Below, in pieces: positions 29,739 through 39,225 of a stretch of DNA of 64,000 bases (positions within the stretch are counted from its first letter, which is position 1; each line of letters begins with the position of its first letter). The DNA is from Ornithinibacillus massiliensis (lineage in GTDB: Bacteria; Bacillota; Bacilli; Bacillales; Amphibacillaceae): the NCBI RefSeq assembly GCF_018310345.1, contig NZ_JAGXBY010000008.1, positions 64,898 through 128,897 on the forward strand, given 5' to 3'. Made by a program: the position numbers and the translations under genes. The notes under the pieces were generated by a model, which was given only the letters and a program-made list of their open reading frames with translations, did not search any database and was not told the DNA's origin.

Positions 29739-31105
29739 GGTTTTTGTCTTTAAAACCAGTATTACGTTACGCGTTAATTATTTTATTCATTGTGGTCTCA
29801 ACAGGTATTGTATTTAGCTTTTTTATGAGCAATTATATTGTATTATTGTTGGTACTTCTAACAGAATTTATCGTTCTCATGATGATGTTGCATTATGTAT
29901 TCGATAAATATGTTAAACCAATTCAAAAGGCCACTAATACGTTAGATGAATTAGTAAAAGGTAATTTTCGTGCCAGAATGCATCACCCAGTTTCTGGTAG
30001 TATGGCTTCCTTATTGATGCAAATTAATAAACTTGCCAGAAGTCTAAGTGAACTGTCCATCAATGAGAAGATGCAAGCTGAACAATTAACGACTGTAATA
30101 GAAAATATTCAAAGTGGATTAATCCTAATTGATGAAAAAGGGTACATTCATTTAGTCAATAGAAATTTCCTAGGTCTATTTGGAAACAAGAAGGAAAGAG
30201 ATTATATTGGATATTTGTATTATGATGTATTAGATCATGAGAAAATCCATAAAACGATACAACAGACCTTTTTGTATGAAGAAAAGGTGAAGGATTCCCT
30301 CATTATAGAAAATGGTCATAAGCAATATTTTGAAATTATTGGTGCACCTATCTTTGATGAGAAGAACATGTTAAAGGGTGCAGTTATTGTATTATATGAT
30401 ATTACCGAATTGAAAAAACTAGAAGCAATGCGTAAAGATTTTGTTGCAAATGTATCACATGAGTTAAAAACACCAATTACTTCTATAAGAGGCTTTGCGG
30501 AGACATTACTGGATGATAATAATTTACATGATGTGGATACAGCAAAACAATTTTTAAGTATTATTAATGAAGAAAGTAAACGACTACAGATGTTAATTCA
30601 AGACCTATTATCTTTATCGAAGCTAGAAAAGGATGATTCCAAAATAGAATTAGCTACGGTGCACTTCACTGAATTAGTTGATGAAGTAATGCCGGTTATA
30701 AATCAACAAGCTGAAAATAATGGCATAACACTTCATGTTGAAAGTGGAGAAAATATTGAATTTAAAGCGGAACATTCTGGTGTGAAGCAGGTTATGATTA
30801 ACCTCTTAGTAAATGCAATTAGTTACACGCCGAAGGGTGGAGGTGTAACATTATTAGCAGAGGAACTAGAGGAATATATTCATTTGCAGGTAAGCGATAC
30901 TGGTATTGGAATACCTAAAGAATCACTGCCAAGAATATTTGAACGCTTCTATCGTGTCGATAAAGCTAGAAGTAGAAATACTGGCGGAACTGGACTTGGG
31001 TTAGCAATAGTCAAACATATTGTAGAGCTCCATCAAGGAAAAATAGAAGTAGAAAGTGAAGTAAATGTAGGAACGACTTTCCATGTGTACTTTCCGAAGC
31101 GATAA
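29735..31105 (+). CDS. phoR: Phosphate sensor histidine kinase PhoR, short form
   Basis: A 456-residue kinase. Two membrane helices (about 11-30 and 34-54) are almost back to back, so the outer sensing domain of B. subtilis PhoR (about 579 residues) is missing. A HAMP region (55-108), a PAS domain (about 115-222), HisKA with His242 in FVANVSHELKTP and HATPase motifs (N box LLVNAISYTPKGG, DTGIGIP, GGTGLGLAI) follow. Sensing must therefore be through the membrane or the PAS domain. The GTG start overlaps the phoP stop. Confidence 0.9.
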   Translation: MRFLSLKPVLRYALIILFIVVSTGIVFSFFMSNYIVLLLVLLTEFIVLMMMLHYVFDKYVKPIQKATNTLDELVKGNFRARMHHPVSGSMASLLMQINKLARSLSELSINEKMQAEQLTTVIENIQSGLILIDEKGYIHLVNRNFLGLFGNKKERDYIGYLYYDVLDHEKIHKTIQQTFLYEEKVKDSLIIENGHKQYFEIIGAPIFDEKNMLKGAVIVLYDITELKKLEAMRKDFVANVSHELKTPITSIRGFAETLLDDNNLHDVDTAKQFLSIINEESKRLQMLIQDLLSLSKLEKDDSKIELATVHFTELVDEVMPVINQQAENNGITLHVESGENIEFKAEHSGVKQVMINLLVNAISYTPKGGGVTLLAEELEEYIHLQVSDTGIGIPKESLPRIFERFYRVDKARSRNTGGTGLGLAIVKHIVELHQGKIEVESEVNVGTTFHVYFPKR

Positions 31106-31110
31106 TGCAT

Positions 31111-31154
31111 ATACCCCACATAAATAGATTTGGTCTATTTATGTGGGGTATTTT
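31111..31154 (+). terminator. Terminator after phoR
   Basis: ATACCCCACATAAATAGA (31111-31128) pairs perfectly with its complement at 31134-31151, followed by TTTTG. Confidence 0.85.
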
Positions 31155-31462
31155 GTTACGAGGGGAGAATATTGTTTATTCCTACAGAATTGATAAGAAT
31201 GGCAATGGAAATTATTCGAATGATACCTGATTAAGGTTAATTTCTATATAGAAGTTCGCTTCATCTTCCCATCCTTAGTCGATCTTTCCTCTCTTTAACC
31301 AAAACAGACGATTATAATGATAGGATAAAGAAAGCTTGAAGCACTCGTTTTTCATCTCACTTCTGCTCTAATAAAACTCTAATATTTATTCAAATTTTTT
31401 ACGTGTCCTAGCTTAAATGGTAAAATAGATTAAAAGTGTGATACGGACAAGGAGGAATACCA
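31155..31462 (+). promoter_or_regulatory. phoR-polA interval with polA promoter
   Basis: TTTACG (31398-31403), a 17-base spacer with an extended TGG, and TAAAAT (31421-31426) make a good promoter for polA. A 20-codon frame (TTG 31172 to TAA 31234) with GAGGGGAG before it could encode a small amphipathic peptide, but this is too short to claim as a gene. No other feature is seen. Confidence 0.5.
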
Positions 31463-34099
31463 ATGACAAAGAAATTGGTTTTAATAGATGGAAATAGTAT
31501 TATTTACCGTGCTTTTTTTGCATTACCACTGTTGAATAATGATAAAGGTGTATACACCAATGCAGTATATGGATTTACAACAATGTTACTTCGTATCTTA
31601 GAGGAAAAGAAACCAACCCATATGCTTGTTGCGTTTGATGCTGGTAAAACGACCTTTAGACATAGCACGTATAAGGAATATAAGGGGGGGCGTCAGAAGA
31701 CACCACCAGAGCTTTCTGAACAATTTCCACTAGTGAAGGAATTACTTAATGCATTTCAGATTCGTCATTATGAGCTAAATCAATATGAAGCAGACGATAT
31801 TATTGGAACAATGGCTAAGCAAGCAAAAGAACAGAACTTTGATGTAGAAGTTATTTCAGGTGACAAGGATATGCTTCAGTTAGTATCCGATAAGGTTACG
31901 GTTAATGTTACGAAAAAAGGAATATCTGATGTAGAAGCGTATACACCGCAATATCTATTCGAGAAAATGGAGATAACACCAGAGCAAATTATTGAATTAA
32001 AATCACTAATGGGTGATAACTCCGATAATATTCCAGGAGTTCCTGGTGTAGGGGAAAAAACAGCAACCAAACTATTAAAGCAATATAAAACACTGGATAA
32101 CTTATATGAGCATCTAGATGAGGTTAGTGGGAAGAAATTGAAGGAGAACCTAACAAACCATAAAGAGGATGCTTTCATGAGTAGAGAGCTCGCTACCATT
32201 AATTGTGATTCACCAATAGAAGTATCGATTAATGATTTGTCCTACGAAGGTTATCCGAATCAAGAGGTGGCTAATTTATTCAAGGATTTAGGATTCCAGT
32301 CCCTATTAAATCGAGTTGGTTCAGAAGATATAGTAGAAGAAACGGAAGAAGAACTGGAAGAACTAAGCTATACGATTGTAAAAGAGATTACTTCGGACAT
32401 GTTTACCGGTGAAGAGGCGTTAGTAATTGAAATGCTTAGCGATAGTTACCATACAGCACCAATAGAAGGAATTGGCATAATCAATCAGGAAAAGGCTTAT
32501 TTTATACCAACTAATGTAGCAATAGAGTCAGAGGAATTTAAAAAATGGGCAGAAAATCCAGCTAATCAGAAAGTTGTATTTGATGCCAAACAATCTGTAG
32601 TTTCTTTATTAAAGAATGGGATTCATCTAAAGGGAGTTAGATTTGATGTACTGCTTGCATCCTATCTTCTAAATCCTGCTGAAAATAATCATGATATTCC
32701 GGCTATTGCGCATAGATGGGGATTCAAGTCTGTTCGATTTGATGAAGAGGTATATGGTAAAGGTGCAAAGATGAAGATTCCAGAGCAAGAGGCGCTCGCA
32801 GAACATATTGCACGTAAAACCAATGTGCTAATAAAGCTTGAGGAAAAGATGGAAGAAGAACTACGTGAACATGAGCTTTATTCCTTACTCAAAGAATTGG
32901 AGATGCCATTAGCATTAATTTTAGCGGAAATGGAGCATACCGGAGTACTGGTTGATGTTGCAAGATTAGAGGAAATGGGGACAGAATTGAAGCAACGATT
33001 AGCGGAGGTAGAACAGGAGATATACGAATTAGCTGGAGAGAAATTCAACATTAATTCTCCAAAACAGCTCGGACCAATCCTCTTCGAAAAACTTGGATTA
33101 CCTGTTATTAAAAAAACGAAAACCGGCTACTCTACTGCAGCAGACGTGTTAGAGCAGTTAGAGCCTCAACACGAAATTGTTTCAAAAATACTGCTTTATC
33201 GCCAATTAGGTAAGCTTCAATCTACGTATATTGAAGGGTTACTAAAGGTAGTCGATAAGAAAACGAGTAAAATCCATACCCGTTATAATCAAGCATTAAC
33301 ACAAACTGGGCGTCTAAGCTCCATTGATCCCAATCTACAAAATATCCCAATCCGTATTGAAGAGGGACGCAAAATTAGACAAGCATTTGTTCCTTCTAAA
33401 AGGGATTGGATTATGTTTGCGGCGGATTACTCACAAATTGAATTACGTGTACTAGCCCATATTGCGAAGGATGAAAAATTGATTGCTGCATTTAAAAATG
33501 GTGAAGATATTCATACACAGACAGCGATGGAAGTATTCCATGTGGAAAGAGATGACGTAACTTCTAATATGCGCAGACAGGCCAAGGCCGTTAATTTCGG
33601 AATTGTCTATGGTATTAGTGATTTCGGGCTTTCTCAGAGTCTAGGAATAACTCGTAAAGAAGCGAAGCAATTCATCGAACGTTATTTGGAAAGCTATCCA
33701 GGAGTCAAAGCCTATATGGATGACATTGTACAGGATGCAAAGCATAAAGGCTATGTGACAACATTGATGAATCGTAGAAGATATTTACCTGAGATTACGA
33801 GTAGAAACTTTAATTTAAGGAGTTTTGCAGAAAGGACGGCTATGAATACGCCGATCCAAGGTACTGCAGCTGATATTATTAAAAAAGCAATGATTGATTT
33901 GCGTGAAAAACTACAAGAAGAAAAGATGCAAGCACGCATGCTACTTCAAGTTCACGATGAATTAATTTTAGAAGCACCAAGAGAAGAACTTGAGAAACTG
34001 AAAGAAATTGTTCCAGCTATGATGGAGAATACGGTCGAGTTAAAAGTTCCTTTAAAGGCAGACTATTCTTATGGTGATAGTTGGTATGATGCAAAATAA
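31463..34099 (+). CDS. polA: DNA polymerase I
   Basis: An 878-residue family A polymerase. The 5'-nuclease domain (1-290) has YEADDIIGT and SGDKDMLQL. The middle 3'-5' exonuclease-like domain (300-470) lacks the usual metal-binding DxE residues, as in other Bacilli. The polymerase domain has DYSQIELRVLAH, RRQAKAVNFGIVYG and QVHDELILE. It acts in Okazaki fragment processing and repair. It starts a polA-mutM-coaE cluster with short gaps. Confidence 0.97.
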   Translation: MTKKLVLIDGNSIIYRAFFALPLLNNDKGVYTNAVYGFTTMLLRILEEKKPTHMLVAFDAGKTTFRHSTYKEYKGGRQKTPPELSEQFPLVKELLNAFQIRHYELNQYEADDIIGTMAKQAKEQNFDVEVISGDKDMLQLVSDKVTVNVTKKGISDVEAYTPQYLFEKMEITPEQIIELKSLMGDNSDNIPGVPGVGEKTATKLLKQYKTLDNLYEHLDEVSGKKLKENLTNHKEDAFMSRELATINCDSPIEVSINDLSYEGYPNQEVANLFKDLGFQSLLNRVGSEDIVEETEEELEELSYTIVKEITSDMFTGEEALVIEMLSDSYHTAPIEGIGIINQEKAYFIPTNVAIESEEFKKWAENPANQKVVFDAKQSVVSLLKNGIHLKGVRFDVLLASYLLNPAENNHDIPAIAHRWGFKSVRFDEEVYGKGAKMKIPEQEALAEHIARKTNVLIKLEEKMEEELREHELYSLLKELEMPLALILAEMEHTGVLVDVARLEEMGTELKQRLAEVEQEIYELAGEKFNINSPKQLGPILFEKLGLPVIKKTKTGYSTAADVLEQLEPQHEIVSKILLYRQLGKLQSTYIEGLLKVVDKKTSKIHTRYNQALTQTGRLSSIDPNLQNIPIRIEEGRKIRQAFVPSKRDWIMFAADYSQIELRVLAHIAKDEKLIAAFKNGEDIHTQTAMEVFHVERDDVTSNMRRQAKAVNFGIVYGISDFGLSQSLGITRKEAKQFIERYLESYPGVKAYMDDIVQDAKHKGYVTTLMNRRRYLPEITSRNFNLRSFAERTAMNTPIQGTAADIIKKAMIDLREKLQEEKMQARMLLQVHDELILEAPREELEKLKEIVPAMMENTVELKVPLKADYSYGDSWYDAK

Positions 34100-34111
34100 G
34101 GAGAAATTGGA

Positions 34112-34939
34112 ATGCCAGAGTTACCAGAAGTAGAGACAATACGTAACACATTAAAACGATTTGTATTAAATCGTACGATAGAGGTTGTAAAGGTTTATTG
34201 GGGAAAGATTATCAAGAAACCAGATGATGTGGAACATTTTAAACAGCTTTTAATTGGACAAACCATTCATGACATAAAACGGAAGGGTAAGTTTCTGTTA
34301 TTTGAATTAGGTGATTATACACTAATTTCCCATTTGAGAATGGAAGGCAAATATAGTGTACACTACAAGGATGAACCCTTGAAAAAGCATACCCATGTCA
34401 TCTTTTCATTCACTACTGAGGAAGAACTAAGGTATAATGATGTTCGTAAATTTGGAACGATGCATATTGTAAAAAAAGGGGAAGAGTTACTGCAGAAGCC
34501 TTTGATTCAGCTCGGTCCTGACCCGTTTGAAAAAGCATTTTCAGCGGAGTATTTTTATAAAAAGCTAAAGGCAACGAACCGTTCTATTAAGTCTGTATTA
34601 TTGGATCAGACGATTGTAGCAGGGTTAGGTAATATTTATGTGGATGAGACATTATTTAAAGCGAGAATTCATCCGTTAAAAAAAGCAAATAAATTAACAA
34701 AAAAAGAAGTACAAGAAATTCGCAAACAAGCCATAAGTACTTTAGAAGAAGCGGTAGCACAAGGTGGGACAACCATTCGTTCCTATGTAAATAGTCAGGG
34801 AGAAATGGGGATGTTCCAACAGGAATTATCTGTTTATGGTCAAGAAAATAAGGCATGTCCGACTTGTGATAAACCAATTACCAAAATGAAGGTTGGCGGT
34901 CGTGGGACACATGTTTGCTTGAATTGTCAAAAGCTCTAA
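34112..34939 (+). CDS. mutM: Formamidopyrimidine-DNA glycosylase
   Basis: A 275-residue bifunctional glycosylase/AP lyase removing 8-oxoguanine. It begins MPELPEVETI, giving catalytic Pro1 and Glu2 after Met removal. GLGNIYVDE precedes the H2TH motif, and the C-terminal zinc finger CPTC ... CLNC is intact. Twelve bases after polA and 13 before coaE; same order as in B. subtilis. Confidence 0.97.
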   Translation: MPELPEVETIRNTLKRFVLNRTIEVVKVYWGKIIKKPDDVEHFKQLLIGQTIHDIKRKGKFLLFELGDYTLISHLRMEGKYSVHYKDEPLKKHTHVIFSFTTEEELRYNDVRKFGTMHIVKKGEELLQKPLIQLGPDPFEKAFSAEYFYKKLKATNRSIKSVLLDQTIVAGLGNIYVDETLFKARIHPLKKANKLTKKEVQEIRKQAISTLEEAVAQGGTTIRSYVNSQGEMGMFQQELSVYGQENKACPTCDKPITKMKVGGRGTHVCLNCQKL

Positions 34940-34952
34940 AGGAGAATTTACT

Positions 34953-35555
34953 ATGTCTATTGTTATTGGATTAACAGGAAGTATCGCTAGTGGAAAGAGT
35001 GCGGTTGCTGCTATGTTTAAGGAACTACTAATTCCAGTAATTGATGCAGACCAAATTGCAAGGGATGTAGTAGAACCGGGGGAATCTGCTTTACAAGCTA
35101 TCGTAAATGAATTTGGTCATGACATCCTACTACCAGATGGTACCCTTGATCGAAAGAAATTAGGAGCCATTATCTTTTCCGATACGGATAAACGTGCTAA
35201 ATTAAACGCTATTGTACATCCAGCTGTCAGGAAACGAATGCTAGAACAGAAGGAGCATCTTTTGGAGAACGGTGCAAAATGTGTTGTCATGGACATTCCA
35301 TTATTATTTGAAAGTAAATTAACCCATATGGTGGATAAAACACTAGTTGTCTATGTAGATGAGGATGTTCAACTACAAAGACTTGTGAAACGAGATAATT
35401 CCCAGAAAGAAGAGGCATTACAGCGGATTCAGTCACAAATTCCATTAAAGGAAAAGGTAAAGCTGGCTGATGCAGTCATTGATAACAATGGGACGTTAGA
35501 ACATACATTGGAACAGCTGCAAGATGTTCTGAATCAATGGGGAATACCATTCTAA
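34953..35555 (+). CDS. coaE: Dephospho-CoA kinase
   Basis: A 200-residue P-loop kinase for the last step of coenzyme A synthesis. The Walker A segment is GLTGSIASGKSAV near residue 6-18, followed by DADQIARDVVEPG, and the lid arginines lie in the QLQRLVKRDN segment. Ribosome site AAAGGAG. It closes the polA-mutM-coaE operon and is followed by a terminator. Confidence 0.96.
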   Translation: MSIVIGLTGSIASGKSAVAAMFKELLIPVIDADQIARDVVEPGESALQAIVNEFGHDILLPDGTLDRKKLGAIIFSDTDKRAKLNAIVHPAVRKRMLEQKEHLLENGAKCVVMDIPLLFESKLTHMVDKTLVVYVDEDVQLQRLVKRDNSQKEEALQRIQSQIPLKEKVKLADAVIDNNGTLEHTLEQLQDVLNQWGIPF

Positions 35556-35556
35556 T

Positions 35557-35594
35557 AAAAACTCAAAGGAGATAAAAATCCTTTGAGTTTTTTT
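35557..35594 (+). terminator. Terminator after coaE
   Basis: AAAACTCAAAGG pairs with CCTTTGAGTTTT (35580-35591), followed by further T residues. Confidence 0.85.
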
Positions 35595-35621
35595 ATGTAT
35601 ATGCTTCCATTTTTAATCAAA

Positions 35622-35665
35622 TGTGTTATACTATATTTGAATTTTGAAGTATATAGTATATCATA
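35622..35665. promoter_or_regulatory. Paired CcpN-type operators over the gapB promoter
   Basis: TGTGTTATACT (35622-35632) on the + strand and TATGATATACT on the minus strand (35655-35665) both fit the CcpN consensus TRTGHYATAYW as I recall it. They form an inverted pair around a candidate promoter (TTGAAT 35637-35642 with an AT-rich -10 near 35659). In B. subtilis CcpN represses gapB and pckA on glucose, so the same control is likely here. Confidence 0.65.
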
Positions 35666-35681
35666 ATCAGGAGGACTAATA

Positions 35682-36713
35682 ATGGGTAAAACTCGAATTG
35701 CTATTAGTGGATTAGGAAGAATTGGGAGAATGGTATTTAGGCAAGCCATTACTGATCCAAATTTAGAGGTTGTAGCGGTTAATGCTAGCTATCCTCCAGA
35801 AACATTAGCACATTTAATTAAGTATGATAGTGTCCATGGACCGTTTAATGAAGATGTAAAAGCAGTTCAAGATGGACTTGAAGTATACGGAAAACGAATT
35901 GAACTGGTTAATTTCAGAGAACCGGATAAATTACCTTGGGCTAAATTAGAGATTGACGTTGTTATTGATGCGACTGGGAAATTCAAGACAAAAAAAGATG
36001 CAGGCTTACATTTAGATGCTGGAGCTAAAAAAGTTGTCATTACAGCACCAGGTAAACAGGTAGATAAAACCATTGTAATGGGGGTAAACCATCATGATTA
36101 TGATGAATATCATGATGATGTGATCTCGAATGCATCATGTACAACAAACTGTTTGGCCCCTGTGGTGAAAGTGTTAGACGAAAACTTTAAGATTAAGAAT
36201 GGATTAATGACGACCGTTCATGCCTTTACGAATGACCAAAAAAACCTAGATAATCCACATAAGGATCTTCGTCGTGCACGAGGATGTACACAATCCATAA
36301 TCCCAACTTCAACAGGTGCTGCTAAAGCATTAGGTGAAGTATTACCACATCTTAAAGGGAAATTACATGGTATGGCACTGCGAGTTCCTACTCCGAATGT
36401 GTCGTTAGTCGATTTAGTAGTGGATGTAGAAGAACCTGTTACAACCGAAATCGTAAATCAAGTATTCCGCAATGCTGCTACGAATGAATTAGCAGGAATA
36501 ATTCAATATAGTGATCAACCATTAGTATCGATTGACTATACGACTTCTGATTATTCAGCAATCATTGATGGGTTATCCACCATGGTAATGGAGGATAATA
36601 AAATAAAAGTATTAGCATGGTATGACAATGAATGGGGTTATTCCGCACGAGTCATTGACCTTGTTAACTATGTTGGAAGCTTTATAAAAGCGAAAAATGT
36701 ATCCGTTTCCTAA
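35682..36713 (+). CDS. gapB: Gluconeogenic glyceraldehyde-3-phosphate dehydrogenase GapB
   Basis: A 343-residue GAPDH. It has GLGRIGRMVFR in the Rossmann start, the catalytic cysteine in SNASCTTNCLAP and TSTGAAKALGEVLP. The residues after the second strand (VNASYPPETLAHLIKYDS) lack the acidic residue that favours NAD, in agreement with the NADP-linked GapB type. The coaE-gapB-nrdR setting and CcpN-type sites upstream support gapB over gapA. It works toward glucose synthesis. Confidence 0.93.
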   Translation: MGKTRIAISGLGRIGRMVFRQAITDPNLEVVAVNASYPPETLAHLIKYDSVHGPFNEDVKAVQDGLEVYGKRIELVNFREPDKLPWAKLEIDVVIDATGKFKTKKDAGLHLDAGAKKVVITAPGKQVDKTIVMGVNHHDYDEYHDDVISNASCTTNCLAPVVKVLDENFKIKNGLMTTVHAFTNDQKNLDNPHKDLRRARGCTQSIIPTSTGAAKALGEVLPHLKGKLHGMALRVPTPNVSLVDLVVDVEEPVTTEIVNQVFRNAATNELAGIIQYSDQPLVSIDYTTSDYSAIIDGLSTMVMEDNKIKVLAWYDNEWGYSARVIDLVNYVGSFIKAKNVSVS

Positions 36714-36733
36714 ATCAATATATTTATGATTAG

Positions 36734-36755
36734 GAGCTAGGCCATGGCCTAGCTC
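36734..36755 (+). terminator. Palindromic terminator after gapB
   Basis: A perfect 22-base palindrome, GAGCTAGGCC with its complement, followed by TATTTG; the tail is weak. Confidence 0.55.
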
Positions 36756-36924
36756 TATTTGTATGATGACATTATCTTCCGCTTTCAAAGAGGACGAGAA
36801 TAATAGCCGAGTAATGAGTATGTAGAGGGTGTTCTAATATATTTTTACTAGGGTTAATCTATAAAACATGTTAAAATAAATAGAGTTATAGTATATGGAA
36901 ACAGAAAAACTAGGAGTGAAAAGC

Positions 36925-37311
36925 ATGTCTTTTGGTAAGAAATTATCACGTTTTTTTTATAATCGAGCTGAAACATCAGATAAACATTGGGATAAGGAAT
37001 TACAAACCCATTATTATAAAACAACTAAAGACAAAGGGCTTGCTGCATTACAAGATTTAGTTAAACGTTCGAATAAATTCGAGATTAATTCTGTTTCTAC
37101 TGAGCATGGTGAAATTAGCTTTCATATCGCAAAAGGCAAAAAAGCGTTTATTATTGCAACGGTTATTATGGTACGTCCATATCAAACTGCTATTGATTTT
37201 ACAGTTTCAACGGAGTCAGCATTACCATTTGACTTCGGCTATAGCTCAAAAGTAATCAAGCAATTATATGAGAATTTAAATAAAGAATTACCATTAATAG
37301 ATAAAAATTAG
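36925..37311 (+). CDS. Conserved cytosolic protein of unknown function
   Basis: About 128 residues from ATG 36925, preceded by TAGGAGTGA; the frame is open from 36895 but has no ribosome site there. It has a basic N-terminus (MSFGKKLSRFFYNRAETSDKHW in pattern) and strand-rich middle and C-terminal parts (EISFHIAKG, FIIATVIMVRPYQTAIDFTVST). No membrane helix or metal motif. It holds the place of speD between gapB and nrdR in B. subtilis. I do not recognise the family. Confidence 0.7.
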   Translation: MSFGKKLSRFFYNRAETSDKHWDKELQTHYYKTTKDKGLAALQDLVKRSNKFEINSVSTEHGEISFHIAKGKKAFIIATVIMVRPYQTAIDFTVSTESALPFDFGYSSKVIKQLYENLNKELPLIDKN

Positions 37312-37342
37312 ATTTTACTGTTAGATGAATGGGGTTTATTAA

Positions 37343-37810
37343 ATGAGATGTTCAAATTGCCAGAATAAGAATACAAAAGTACTGGATTCGCGGCCAATTG
37401 AGGAAGGACGTTCTATTCGTAGAAGACGTGAATGTGAGAAATGTGGTTATCGTTTTACAACCTTTGAGCGAATTGAGGAAGTGCCACTTATTGTCGTGAA
37501 AAAGGATGGTAATAGACAAGAATTTAGTCGTGAAAAACTAGTTCGTGGGTTAATCAGAGCGTGTGAAAAGAGACCCGTTTCCATTGAACAAATAGAATCG
37601 ATTGCTTTTGATGTGGAAAAAGCATTAAGGAATACTGGTGCATCTGAAATCGATAGTGAAGAAGTAGGCGAAATGGTAATGGAACGACTATCAACTGTTG
37701 ATGATGTCGCTTATGTACGATTTGCATCGGTATATCGACAATTTAAAGATATAAATGTTTTCCTTGATGAATTAAAAGATTTAATTCAATCGGATAAAAA
37801 GAATTCATAA
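37343..37810 (+). CDS. nrdR: Transcriptional repressor NrdR
   Basis: A 155-residue regulator of ribonucleotide reductase genes. The N-terminal zinc ribbon MRCSNCQN ... [13 protein letters not shown] is followed by an ATP-cone (about 48-138) with [20 protein letters not shown]. It senses ATP/dATP and binds NrdR boxes. It precedes dnaB-dnaI directly, as in B. subtilis. Confidence 0.96.
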   Translation: MRCSNCQNKNTKVLDSRPIEEGRSIRRRRECEKCGYRFTTFERIEEVPLIVVKKDGNRQEFSREKLVRGLIRACEKRPVSIEQIESIAFDVEKALRNTGASEIDSEEVGEMVMERLSTVDDVAYVRFASVYRQFKDINVFLDELKDLIQSDKKNS

Positions 37811-37843
37811 ATGATAGTCAAAACTGTAGAAAGAAGGGTTAAG

Positions 37844-39202
37844 ATGAACATAGGAAAAATATTGCCTGTAGATGGTTATACGGTTGATTTACAAGGTAAT
37901 TTACCTGTCGATTACACGAAGTCATTAACCCATCTTTATCAACCATTATTAGGTATGAAGGCAGTAATGTTATATCAAACACTTTTACATGAGATAGATT
38001 TTCAGGAAGAAGTACCGATTCAAACACACCACACCTTAATGAATTATCTAAATATATCACTTGTTGAGATGTATGAGGAACGACTTAAATTAGAAGGTAT
38101 AGGTTTGTTAAGAACGTTTGAAGAAGTGACAACGGAGCAGACTGTATTTCACTATATACTTCAAAATCCATTCTCACCTTCTGATTTTTTCCGTGATGCT
38201 ATGCTTTCTCAGCTTTTATATCATCATGTTGGGAAAGATAAATATACACTTTTAAAATCTCGTTTTATTGGAAAGCAAGATCAACCAAGTGGGAGAAATA
38301 TAACCGCTTCATTCGGTGATGTCTTTGAAACCATCCATTCTGAACTTACCGTCATGCAAAATGTCAATCGAATCCCTGAAAATACAGGACCACAACTTGA
38401 TTCGGTTGATTTTTCATGGGTGGAACAAATACTGAAATCAAGAATGATCCCTTATAAACGAGTATTAACTACAGAAAATAAGCGCATTATCAACCAAATG
38501 ATGCATTTATATGGACTAGCAGATTATGAAGTGGAAAAATGTATTTTATGGGCATTAACAGATGAAAATAGATTAGATATTGAGGAATTTAAAGAAGCTT
38601 GCCATGATATTTTCAAAACATCTCGCAGGGAAGCGGCTGTTCAATTAGCTGCAAAAGTTCCGGAACAACCACAAGTAGAATCCACTACTCCAAAGCAGCC
38701 AATGTCTAAGGAAGAACAACTCATTCAACAATTAGAGACAATATCACCAAAGCAATTACTAGAAGATTTATCAAGTGGTAATTATGCATCAGAGCAGGAT
38801 CTAAAAGTAATTCGTGAGATTATGACAACTCAGGGATTACCATCTCCGGTAATGAATGTATTAATTCACTATGTTTTGCTCCAAACTAACATGAAGCTCT
38901 CGAAAGCATATTTAGAAAAGATCGCAAGCCACTGGTCACGAGCAAATTTGAAAACCGCTAGAGAAGCTATGATGTTTGCGAAAAAAGAAAAAGAACGTTA
39001 TCGTATGTCCATAGAGAAAAAGCAACAAAACTATACCAATTATAAGAAGCAAGGATCTAAGACTGAGGTCGTACCAGATTGGTTTAAAGAACGGAAGAAA
39101 AAAACGACAGAATCAAATACAGAGACAACCGTTGATTTAGAACGGGAACGGGAGGAAATAGCCTCCTTACTACAACAATACTCGAACAGTTCGAAAAAAT
39201 AA
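37844..39202 (+). CDS. dnaB: Replication initiation and membrane attachment protein DnaB
   Basis: About 452 residues from ATG 37844, which has AGAAGGG five bases upstream; the ATG at 37811 has none. It is the Gram-positive DnaB (not the helicase). It has two DDBH domains: an N-terminal winged-helix region (10-150) and a C-terminal DnaB/DnaD region (about 310-410, with YLEKIASHW). With DnaD and DnaI it loads the replicative helicase at oriC and restart sites. dnaI follows after 23 bases. Confidence 0.92.
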   Translation: MNIGKILPVDGYTVDLQGNLPVDYTKSLTHLYQPLLGMKAVMLYQTLLHEIDFQEEVPIQTHHTLMNYLNISLVEMYEERLKLEGIGLLRTFEEVTTEQTVFHYILQNPFSPSDFFRDAMLSQLLYHHVGKDKYTLLKSRFIGKQDQPSGRNITASFGDVFETIHSELTVMQNVNRIPENTGPQLDSVDFSWVEQILKSRMIPYKRVLTTENKRIINQMMHLYGLADYEVEKCILWALTDENRLDIEEFKEACHDIFKTSRREAAVQLAAKVPEQPQVESTTPKQPMSKEEQLIQQLETISPKQLLEDLSSGNYASEQDLKVIREIMTTQGLPSPVMNVLIHYVLLQTNMKLSKAYLEKIASHWSRANLKTAREAMMFAKKEKERYRMSIEKKQQNYTNYKKQGSKTEVVPDWFKERKKKTTESNTETTVDLEREREEIASLLQQYSNSSKK

Positions 39203-39225
39203 TCAGTACCAAGGATGATTGACAC

